DNA of 64,000 bases from Symsagittifera roscoffensis (taxonomy: Eukaryota > Xenacoelomorpha > Acoela > Convolutidae), in assembly GCF_963678635.1 (NCBI RefSeq), contig NC_087064.1:60150338-60214337 (forward strand), given 5' to 3'. This document shows positions 1 to 9,347 of the stretch, in pieces. The notes beneath the pieces are model-generated. The model was given only the letters and a program-made list of their open reading frames with translations. It was not told the origin of the DNA and did no database searches. The translations under genes were made by a program, and so were the position numbers. Within the stretch, counting starts at the first letter, position 1. The number at the start of each line of letters is the position of its first letter.

Positions 1-2
1 CA

Positions 3-245
3 GGATCGAAAACGACACTTTTTCATGTATCAATTGTACAAATTTGTTCCTTCAATTTAAAACTGGCTCAACTTAGATGCCGAGAGTACCAAAACCCTTT
101 TCTGCAAGCCGTCGTCTGCGCCTGCGAACTGAGACTATCTTGCAAGCAGACCATCTTAAGTCCGGAAATGCATACAATCATTCCAACCGCAATATTTCAT
201 ACATTTTTGAATATTTCAAATGGAAGAGAATGTTTCAAGAAATAA
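3..245 (+). other. open frame running in from the left edge, possible terminal exon
   Basis: A frame with no stop runs from the first bases of the window to a TAA at 243-245, about 80 codons. The predicted peptide contains a YQNPFLQAVVCACELR stretch, loosely like the end of a seven-transmembrane receptor. That match is weak, and a frame of this length can arise by chance. The region from 60 to 220 is more GC-rich than what follows. The start lies outside the window. Confidence 0.15.
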
Positions 246-417
246 ACTAGAATTTCGAAGAACATTTAAAAAACACAAACCACAATATTATTACCAGCAA
301 AATTCACCGGAACACATGCAGCCATTGAAACAACGGAGGCGCGCTGTCGAAGGTAGCGAAATTGACGAAAGGGATGCAGTAACTAATGAAAACGAAACAG
401 CTGATGACATAGAATGA
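220..417 (+). CDS. small hypothetical ORF (65 aa), highly charged
   Basis: ATG at 220 to TGA at 415-417. The product is hydrophilic, basic in the first half (RRTFKKHK, KQRRR) and acidic at the end (NENETADDIE). This composition is protein-like, but I recognise no domain. It overlaps the edge-touching frame at 3-245 in another frame, so at most one of the two is likely to be real. No poly(A) signal is obvious close downstream. It could be a terminal exon whose upstream exons lie off the window, or chance. Confidence 0.2.
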   Translation: MEENVSRNKLEFRRTFKKHKPQYYYQQNSPEHMQPLKQRRRAVEGSEIDERDAVTNENETADDIE

Positions 418-2629
418 AGTAGAGCTAAAATATTAATCAAATTACTCAAAAGTATTATAAAACAATCCTTATTCGTCTCACAGCATTTTTCTTTTGATCA
501 AATTGCTCAGCAATATTTAAAAAACAAAATTAACTTCTTTCTTGTACTGTTTTTTTTTCCGCTTCTTTAGGTTTGCCTTTTCACTTGTTAGAGAAAGAGG
601 ATATTTTATTCCAGTGTTACAGAGGCTGTCACAGATCAGCTTTCAAAAGTAACAATCGAGCCGTCTTTTATCCTGATAAACATCGGAAGCATCTCATTAC
701 AAATACTGATGAGTGGTGATGATTTCTGAACCAACTGAACCAATTACTGAACTATATCAAACACTGATGACGATTTCTGATCCAAATACTGGACAATTTA
801 TTCTGAAACCTAAATAAATGCCATTCGGAGATTGTGTTTTCCGATCGCAAAAAATTGAGCAAACTCTTTCAATAATCAGGTGATCGATATTAAAAGTTGA
901 CATCCACCTATTCTGTTAACCATTGTTTTAAGATTGGTTTGTGGATTCCGCTGACAATGGATAAGTCCGTGCTTTTAAATTCCGCAATGCTATGGATAAT
1001 AATTCTACCTCTAGCTTTAAATTGTTCGTATGGAACTTCAATATTAAACAAAATTGCGGAATCCGCTTACAATTTGCGAATCCCCTTACATTTGCGGATT
1101 CTGCTTAAAAATTTTGCATATTCCACTTAAATTTGCGGATTCCACTTACATTTTGCAGATTCCACTTACATTTTTTGGAATCCACTTACAGTTGTGGGAT
1201 ATAGATTAACTGTCTTTATTTGCTTGTTGCGGAATTCAACAAAAGAAATATGCCAAATTTTATCGGCAACAAAACAAATATGCCGACAAAATTTACGTTA
1301 CAGTTATTTGTACGCGGAATCCACGGAACTTTTGTTAGTGGAACCCACTTACATTTTGAAAAATGTTTTGAAATTTGTTTCTGGAATCCAGGAACATACA
1401 GACACAAAATTGTGCGCCTATCCAGTTTGGCTTCCTGATGGATTGCAGAAAAAAAATCGATAAATTTTAAAAGTTGTCCAAAAAACCGTCCCACCTGGAA
1501 AATATTTTGCGCACGCCACTGCTTGGACTAAATGGGTTTTAAACTGTTATCTTTCTGTTTGCACATGCAACAAGGGTTTGCGACTGAAGCTAAGCTGTGG
1601 TAAACGTGTTGGGGACCAACAGATATTCTTCCGCCGCCTCGAAATTGTTGCCTTAGCAGCTATATTATAATTGAACGCGATTTTTCAGAGTGGCAACAAA
1701 CTAGGCAGAAAAAAACTGGTTTATAATCTACCCATAAACATTTCAAATCCATAAGATACTTTTTAAAATACTAAAACTCAAATTGGTTTTAATTTTGGAT
1801 CGAAACAGTTATCGTTTTCTGCCTCCTCGAGGCGATCAATTTCACTAAAGCGGTAACTTTAATAAATAATTCACTTTGACATCCAGGAATATGACTAATA
1901 TCTTAAATTTGGGAAGCAGCAGCATAAAAGTTTCACCTTTCAATTTCGACCGTATAAAAAGACATAGCTTAAGTCGATTTAATAATACTTATGGTATGAA
2001 AATTATTTTTTTTTCATAGCAATTTTATACGCAAAAATGCGTTCGAAAGATTATGATCGACACAAATTGGATAGGGCTTCATAAAGATTTCAAACAAAAT
2101 AACCTAATAATCCAAGTTATTTTCACGTTATTTTCACGTTATTTCTAAGTTAATTTTATCAAAAAAGCTCCAAAAAACCCAGAAAATAGTTGTCGAGAAA
2201 ACTATGATGAAAACTGTCTAAACTGACTTTTGAAAGATTCTCGATAAAATCCCGATACTTTTCAATTATGAAGTTTTTTTGTTTCACGATAGTTCTAATC
2301 CGCAGAATTGAAAATTGATCATTTGACAATGTGTTTTGCTTTGTGCTTTTTTGCGATTTCTTACTCATTTAACTTATTTTCACTTTCTGTTCCGTAGAAC
2401 AGTACCACTCAATGAAATACTGGTTGTTTGAAATTTTGTATACACTCACTTGTTGTTTCGAGTTCGAGTTTTCCACAATAGGTAAAAAAAAGCCCGGAGA
2501 AACGATATGATATTTTTTGTATTTGTCTATGTGCTCGTTAATTATTAATTTGTGGTGATTGAAGTAAACTCCTATTCATTTAGAAGTTGAAACATTTTCT
2601 ATAAATTCACGGTTCATTTGAGAACATTA
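418..2629. other. no gene seen; AT-rich intergenic DNA with one minisatellite
   Basis: Apart from the degenerate minisatellite at 1053-1193 and isolated relatives of its unit nearby (about 932, 1314 and 1340), I see no coding pattern, RNA gene or complete mobile element here. Short open frames in this stretch lack domains and mostly lack ATG starts. Confidence 0.6.
1053..1193. repeat. degenerate minisatellite, about seven 18-23 bp units
   Basis: Seven imperfect tandem units follow the pattern TTTGCGGATTCCACTTACA. Units differ by substitutions and by the length of the T-run at the junction. A single related copy occurs near 16735 (GGAATCCGCTTACAA), so the unit is dispersed as well as tandem. 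Confidence 0.75.
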
Positions 2630-5600
2630 ATGATTTTTGTCTTTCTGTGTTTTTTTATTTAAATCATGTTTTTCAGCGTTACTGGATAGTTTTTTTACCT
2701 ATTAGTTAATAGTTTACATCCATCAGTTCAGCGAGCCAGTGTCCAGTTTGTTTCTTAGAGCTGTATCGCTAGCGTAAAGAGTACAGTGAAAAGTAGGAAG
2801 ATGTTACAACAATTATCAATACTTTTATGTAAACTATGAAATTAGGGAACAAGGTTAGAGCCTCGGTAACTCCTAACTGAATGATTTCAACTTCGGAATT
2901 GAACGGCTCTATAAAAGTTAATTCACTTCTATTGCTCAAAGTTCAATTAGGGATAACACTCACATTCCCTCCTATTCTGAAACTGTACTTTTTGCAATAA
3001 TATGAAACGCTCATTGTATCAAACGCCTTTATTTTTTTGAATCTAAAAAAATCACATCCACAATTTTCGAATTGTTTTCACAGTTGCTACCATTGGTTTG
3101 AGTTAACTCGATAAGCAAATTCCATTTCTTTCAAATCCGAATCGATTCAAGGTGAGTAGGTTGAATATCTCAAGATAATCAATATTGCGATGAAAAAGCA
3201 AACGCTCAAGCACTGAACTTAGAGCGGGAAGTATTGAAATTGGTGTAAAGTTTCCCAGCTGGAGGATTATTACCATTTTTTTGGATTGGAGTTATTTAAC
3301 ATTTGTTTGGGGAATTGAAGAGCCTTATGAAATGATTGAGGATATCTGTTAAGGCTGGTAAAGTATCAGTTTTCAGTTTTTTAGAGCAAACATGTTGAGA
3401 TCGTAAGTGTCTGCGAACTTTTTTTTGGAAAATTAGTGTGATACTTCATTTTCACCATTTTCATTCAAAAAGGAAAAGAAAAATATTTGAGCTACAACTG
3501 ATATCGGCCTAGCGAGTTTTTTTATTTAGTTCTCATCAATTTTTAAAGAAACAACCGGATTTTAAGTTTTTTGAATGGCAAGGAAGTTTGAAGTTTGAAG
3601 GTATCTATAAAATTTACTTGTGAAATATTGCTTTTTGGACGCAAATATTTACAGCCTACCCTGTCTTTTTTCGTTTTACCCAGTTTCTTATCCTAATTCA
3701 CTGTCCGCTCAATTTGGAATGAATTGTTGAGTTTCGCGATCCAACTACTCAAACCAACGAACTTATCAAACTACGAGTTGCAACTAAAGTGATCCCAGTT
3801 TTTGCTTGATTTTTGTGTTTTTTGTTGCAAGCTACTTTTGCAAAACTGTTGATTTATGTATTTTATGTTGCTAGCTATGTTGAAAACTAACCTCTCACAT
3901 AACAAGCGCTTGCTTAAAATGCTCCAATCTTTATGTGGTTTTGGTTCTCTGTCACAGTATCTACGTTGAAATAAGTTTCACATTAATCGCGAAGTGAGCA
4001 CTTTTTGTTGTTTCAGGTATTTCAACTGCATAGCTCTTATTATAAATGATGTAGAAATATCAATCAGTGATTCAGGATTGTTTTGCCTATGTTAAGCAAC
4101 AGATGATCGCCTAAAATTTCAGGATCTTTTCAGGATCACTAATTTTGTTGAGATGATCGCCCAAATGTTTGCCTAAAATATGATGATGATCCCCTAAAAT
4201 TTTTTCAATTAGCAGGTATATTCAGCTTATTTATTTCTTCTGAATCGGAGACAATTTGATTGTAATAATTTGTACTTCAGTACAATGAGATTTTTTAGAT
4301 TAGCGTAAAGTGTATGCCCGCTTTTACATAAAGGCCAACGCCAATTGTTCTCTCTTTCCGACAGCAAAAACCCAATGATTTCAGCAATAATATTGATTTC
4401 AGCGACAACTCTTCATTTTTAGATTCTGGGATCTGTCTGGTTTTCCAGCCATGTTTCTTTTACGCAATCAAAATTCCTGCGAAGTGATCTAAGTTTTTGA
4501 AGATGAATTTCCGGCATCACTTCGAAAGTAAGATCTACAAAAGGTGTGACTGAAAGAGCAACAAAAAATCTTAAAAGCTTTTAATCCCATCGCCACTTTA
4601 TCAAAACCCCAGCCCAAATATGGTAGTTTTATGTTGTGAAATCTATGATGAATCCTCTTTTTTTACCAGACCGCTTACTTGAATTTCGAAAAAAAATTAA
4701 AAGAATAAAAATAACATAACCAAGAATGGCCGGAATGAATTAGCTGAACTGCAATGTTTGCGAGTTTTAAAAATTAATTTGAAAAGAGAAACAACAAAAA
4801 AAGGTAAATAATTGCAATCCAGGAGCCTAATTCCGGACTTCTCCTATCTTCTGCTTTGCCTAATAAATCTGAAAAATAAAAAATTTGGTCGACTCATGTT
4901 TTTAAGCATTGTTTCTCGTTGTAAAGCAATTTTAATTAGTTCCTGAAAAAAGAGACCCCGGCATAACCCAGGTTTCCACTAACTAAATGTTGCTCCAAAA
5001 GGAGGTGAAAAATATTATGAAAGCCTTACTTGAGTGGCTTTTTGATGATCTATCCCTCTCAACCGTAGCTTCAAGCTATAAGATTGAACATTGCGCTTCA
5101 GTTCTTCTTGTTTTTCCGTTAAAAATTGGATATCCCGCCTTGGATCAGCTTTTTTACGCTTGAAGAGTTCTATTTCCTCCATTATTTTCTGTTAGCTGGA
5201 CGTTGATGGAATCTCAGTATCCATGCTAGCAAATAACGAGTATAAACCACGATCGTTTTGAAAAGAAATTCTGAAGAAATAAACGTTTTGCTTTCAATAG
5301 GTTAAAAACAATTCAAAATTTAGGCAAAAGTATCAGCTCAAAATTTTTTCTGAAGATCAAGCAAGCGACTGAATATTCCTCTCATCTCTTTTTTGTTTAT
5401 ACGACTCCTCTCTCAAAATCGTCCTTAATCTTTTTGATCTCTTCTGATGAAAACATCTGACCAGAATATCAGTTTTCTCAATTGATTCTCTGAACTTACG
5501 ATAACATCTGAAACGTTTTTTTTTGGGACAATCAAATTATTTCATGCTCTTTTTGCAATTATCTCCTTTTGTAAGGATCACACTTCCTTCTAATGACTCT

Positions 5601-6215
5601 TCGCCATCATATTGAAGGAATTGAATTGAATATTTTGCACATTTTTAACAACTGGTTAGTTTCAATAATTATAACTTTCCGTATTTTGCATTTTTGGATG
5701 AATTATACAGACGTGATGTGATATATAATTACAGAGAGAACTTTGGATTTACTTTCTTTTAGCATGGTTGAAAGAGTTTTTGCATGAATTAATTGGGTTA
5801 GGCGCATTTGCCAAAAGTCTGAACCAGCTAAAGTTTGCCGCTAAAGTGAAGTATATGAATCGATCCAACTACCGTGATAGCCGGCTATACAATTTTTCAG
5901 ATTACCATTTTTTAAAACGGTTGCTACGGCTTTATGATTGATAAAGAAATGACAAAAAATATGCTCCCAAATGTATAGTTTCTAAATTGTTCTGCCCCAC
6001 AACGGCTGCTGGCATCTCCAATTTTTGTCGTACTTTTTTCTCATTTTTTTTTTCGTAAGGTCTGTAGTTGCGTTGTCGTTTTAGTCAGTGCAAGAAGATA
6101 CCGCTGTGTATTGACTCCAAGAATGATTTTAATTGGCTTCAATTTTTTGAGTGCTCCAGAAAACGGGTTGGCGCCAATTTTGGCACCTGGTGTGTGATGC
6201 CTGTTTAACTGATGC
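2630..6215 (-). mobile_element. decayed CR1/L2-like LINE, copy A (ORF1 tail, endonuclease, RT)
   Basis: Minus-strand conceptual translation, broken by many stops and frameshifts, gives a LINE in the expected order. ORF1-like charged peptides lie at about 6200-5050 (for example KRKKADPRRDIQFLTEKQEE). An AP-endonuclease start with FDCVKETWLEN lies near 4450. RT blocks follow: FTPISILPALS near 3240, VLERLLFHRNIDYLEIFNLL near 3190, LLIELTQTNGSNCENNSK near 3080 and NSEVEIIQLGV near 2870. The order and the motifs identify the family group; the exact clade is inference. It aligns along its 5' two-thirds with copy B, which starts at 6827. It lacks the LINE inserted in copy B and so shows the empty target site near 3960. 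No intact ORF remains. The 3' end is not sharply defined. Confidence 0.75.
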
Positions 6216-6534
6216 CCCAACTGTTTGTAATTGATCTTCGCGGTTATGTTTTTCCCAATGTTAGCGACTTACTTTGCCCGATCTAACTTTTTCAGAAATT
6301 TTTGACTTTCAAAAAGTGCTCCATTTGACAGCAGTAAGTAATTGGTTGAGTATTGTCTATTTGTCTATGAAGGCGTGACGGGCCCCCGGCAGTTTAAGTA
6401 AGATAGAAGTAATGGTAGAATTCATGGCGCATTAAAATTGCCGGCGTTGTTATCAGACCGTAGAAACCGGTCTTGAAACGGGAGGTGGTGGACGATTTTC
6501 CCCCACCAACAGAAAGTTACAGTGCAAACCAGTT

Positions 6535-6826
6535 TCGGGATATAATGGTAGCTGCCTTGACTTAATCCGCTTTTTTGTTTTTTTTGGCAGACTCTATACA
6601 TTGATTTTTCATTCTTTCAAAAGTTTGTTCTATTGTACTGCCAATTTGAACGATTCGATCCGATTCGATCCAATCCGATCCAAATGACATCAACTGAGTA
6701 TTTGATCAATTAACCTAGCTTTTTTACGATGTGGCCACATTTGATCATTTACTCGATTTTTTTTTGTCAACCGCCTACTCGAGGTGAGACCAGCTGCGGC
6801 AAAATGATGACATCTTTCTCCACTTA
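6535..6826. repeat. dispersed repeat R2, copy 1
   Basis: About 290 bp matching 17035-17390, including ACGATGTGGCCACATTTGATC and GACCAGCTGCGGCAAAATG. It ends exactly where LINE copy B begins. No coding potential is seen. The class of element is unknown. Confidence 0.7.
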
Positions 6827-7534
6827 ATTTAGAGCGGGAAGTATTGAAATTGGTGTAAAGTTTCCCAGCTGGAGGATTATTACCTTCTTTTTGGATTGGA
6901 GTTATTTTAACGTTTGTTTGGGGAATTGAAGTGCCTTATGAAATGATTGAGAATCCCTGTTAAGGCTGGTAAAATAGGAATTTTCTGTTTTTCAGAGTAA
7001 ACATATTGAGATTGTAAGTGTCTGTGAAATTTTTTTGAGAAATTAGTTCTCAGTTTGATACTTCATTTTCACCATTTTTATTCAACAAGAAAGAGAAAAA
7101 GTTTTGAGTTACAGCTAATATCGGCCTAGCGAGTTTTTTTTCTTTAATTCTGATCATTTATTAAAAAACAACCGGTTTTAATTTTTTGATTGGCTGGGAA
7201 GTTTGAAATTTAAAGTTTTATATAGAACCTACTTTTGAAATATTTTTTTTTGGACTTAAATATTTCCAGCCTACTCTGTCTTTTTTGTTTTTGGGACTTT
7301 TCACTCGGTTGTTTACCCAGTTTTTATTTTAATTCAGTGTCCACTCATTTTGGAATGAAACGTTTCGCGAACCAACGAATTTATCAAACTACGAGTTTCA
7401 ACTAATGTAATCCCAGTTTTTCTTCAGTGTCTGTATTTTATGTTGCCAGCTATGTTGCAAAACTAACCTCTTACATAACAAGCGCTTGCTTAAAATGGTC
7501 AAGTTTTTAGGTGGTATTGGTTTCCTCTCACAGT
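6827..7534 (-). mobile_element. decayed LINE copy B, 3' segment (RT side)
   Basis: Same family and orientation as copy A. The motif FTPISILPALS is readable on the minus strand near 6850, and alignment with copy A runs from about 3220 to 3960. Copy B is cut at its RT end, where repeat R2 abuts. On the other side it is interrupted at 7534 by the insertion of the younger plus-strand LINE and resumes at 12258. Confidence 0.75.
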
Positions 7535-7579
7535 TTAAATTAAATAGTTTAAATTAAATTAAATAGTTTCAGATAAGTA

Positions 7580-8221
7580 TTGAATTTCGAGGTAGCCGTG
7601 GTTGCCTCTTGTCTCAAATATTATCATCACCTGATGTTGCAAATTGTTGGAGCCAGCTCCCTAGCCCAAGCAATTGATTCTTTGGACGAAGACGAAAATA
7701 GAGAAGTGAGGAAAGAGGTCTACGCGTACTCTGGACTCAGTCTCAATTTCCGCAACATCTTCTACGACAAAAAGGCGATCAACTTCATCAATCTCCCACG
7801 AAACTGCAACAAGAACATTGTCCTGTGGCACGATCTAATTAACGACTCGATCACCGATCATAAGAACAACGACGGGGAACCACTCTCACCGGCAGAACTC
7901 ATCTCTGTTCTGAGATCAATTCCCAATTTGTACGCTATCATCTACTGCCATAGGTGGGGAGCAACAAATATATTCGAGCATCTGCTAGAACTGAACATCA
8001 CAGTCCTTGACGTAACGAAACATATTCTCACAAAGACAGAGCAAATAAACAACACCATAAAAGCGAAGTACAAGAAGCTACATCAATCGCACGATCAAGA
8101 ACTCCGGTCATTAGCTGTAGTTCTTCACTATTACCCAAGACTCAATCTCATCCTACGGCAGAGATCGAAACAACCGAAACCTTCAAAGAGCAGAAGGCGA
8201 GCAAAACAAAACGAGCAATAG
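7580..8221 (+). CDS. LINE ORF0, unrecognised 213-codon frame
   Basis: Open from just after a stop at 7574-7576 to TAA at 8219-8221. The open frame begins with a non-ATG codon; the first in-frame ATG is at 7634, so the N-terminus may be missing by 5' truncation. The protein is soluble-looking: an acidic early part (DSLDEDENREVRKEV), a central VLWHDLINDSI and IPNLYAIIYCHRWGATNIF block with alternating hydrophobic segments that suggest a small alpha/beta domain, and a very basic C-terminus (KPSKSRRRAKQ). I do not recognise the family with confidence. I have an impression of similar frames beside LINEs in other invertebrates, which I cannot verify. Its frame, length and GC content match the rest of the element, so it is probably an extra ORF of the LINE rather than a host gene. 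Confidence 0.6.
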   Translation: MNFEVAVVASCLKYYHHLMLQIVGASSLAQAIDSLDEDENREVRKEVYAYSGLSLNFRNIFYDKKAINFINLPRNCNKNIVLWHDLINDSITDHKNNDGEPLSPAELISVLRSIPNLYAIIYCHRWGATNIFEHLLELNITVLDVTKHILTKTEQINNTIKAKYKKLHQSHDQELRSLAVVLHYYPRLNLILRQRSKQPKPSKSRRRAKQNEQ

Positions 8222-8256
8222 GTCAGTACCCCTGTTTTAAAAGTCGGTCTTTTCAA

Positions 8257-8511
8257 ACCTTGTGTACTCCTCGAGTCCCTGACTCAGAGTCCAAGGGAAA
8301 TATTAAGTCCATAACTGTAAGTCCATCTTTCCAAATCTTGTGTACTCCTTGAGTCCTCTGACTCAGAGTCCAAGGGAAACCCTAGTCCATAAATCTTAAG
8401 TCTAAAATCATAACTTGTGTACTCCTCGAGTCCCTGACTCAGAGTCCAAGGCAACTCTTAATACTTCCAAATCTTGTGTACTCCTCGAGTCTCTGACTCA
8501 GAGTCCAGGTA
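8257..8511 (+). repeat. four tandem units with nested palindromes and TGACTCA sites
   Basis: Between ORF0 and ORF1 a unit of about 37 bp recurs four times, beginning near 8259, 8338, 8414 and 8473. Each unit carries ACTCCTCGAGT (or ACTCCTTGAGT) followed by GACTCAGAGTC, both palindromic. Each contains the heptamer TGACTCA, at 8280-8286, 8359-8365, 8435-8441 and 8494-8500. The spacers between units vary in length and sequence while the cores are nearly identical. Confidence 0.9.
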
Positions 8512-8520
8512 AGGAATACC

Positions 8521-9347
8521 ATGGCTAAAATCTGTAAGTCATGTAAGCAGAAATTTGGTCCGAACGATCCTGTTTATCAATGCGTAGCTTGTAGCGCTAA
8601 CCTTCATCTGACCACTAGCTGCACAGGCTTAACACCAGTTGCAGTGAATGGTATTAAAGATTTAGAAACGCTGGCAATGCTGCTATGTTCGTCATGCCAT
8701 GAAAACAATGTACGTGATCGGTTCATTCGGAACTTCACACAAAGCAAACTGACCGAAAAGCTGGAAGAATTAGACATAAATGAAAAACTTCTAAACATGG
8801 AAAACAGATTAACTCAAATCGTTGAGAAGAAAGTTGACGCAGTACTGTTCTGACAGGAAACAACAAGAATGCTGTACCAAAAGAACAGCAAAATCGAACA
8901 AATCACAACATCAATCAATGCATCCGAATACAGGGGATTGCCGAAGAACCCCAGAAATCGAAAGCTGAGAACCTTGTCCCAACAAACGAGGAAGTCAAGA
9001 AGATTCTAGAGATTGTTGATGTACAACCAAACATCGTTGAAATGAAACGCCTGGGAAAGTTCGATGAAAAGCGAACGAAACCCAGAACCCTTCTGTTGAC
9101 CGTGGCCAACAATCATGAGGCAAGATTAGTTCTGGCGAAAAGTTTAGAAAAAAGGACCCAATTGTCTGAAAGGAAACTTTTTCTCTCACCTGCCCTGACC
9201 AAGGAGGACGCAGCTAAAGAAAATCAAATCCTCAAAAAGCGACGTGAATTTATAACTGAAGGCGTTCCAAAAGAGAAGTTACGGATAAGAAACTTGGAGT
9301 TGTTCAATGACAACGTAAAAGTAGAGCTCAATAAAATTGGCCCGTGA
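8521..9347 (+). pseudogene. LINE ORF1: PHD-finger plus nucleic-acid-binding-like region, frameshifted
   Basis: ATG at 8521 opens a PHD-type zinc finger (CKSCKQKF..CVACSANLHL..SCTGL..CSSCHE, residues 5-60). A helical, charged segment follows (TEKLEELDINEKLLNMENRL, coiled-coil-like). This frame stops at 8851-8853. The adjoining frame is open from 8838 to TGA at 9345-9347 and continues with CIRIQGIAEE, KRLGKFDEKRTKPRTLLLTV and FLSPALTKEDAAKENQILKK. That is the pattern of the RRM-like core of LINE ORF1 proteins that coat the RNA. The simplest reading is one ORF1 broken by a 1-base indel near 8840-8850. PHD fingers in ORF1 are known from CR1/L2-type elements. ORF2 follows in the same frame as the second half with no ATG between. 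Confidence 0.8.

Noticed and set aside
1053-1193. CRISPR-like array
   Set aside because: Units are contiguous with no unique spacers, and the window is clearly eukaryotic.
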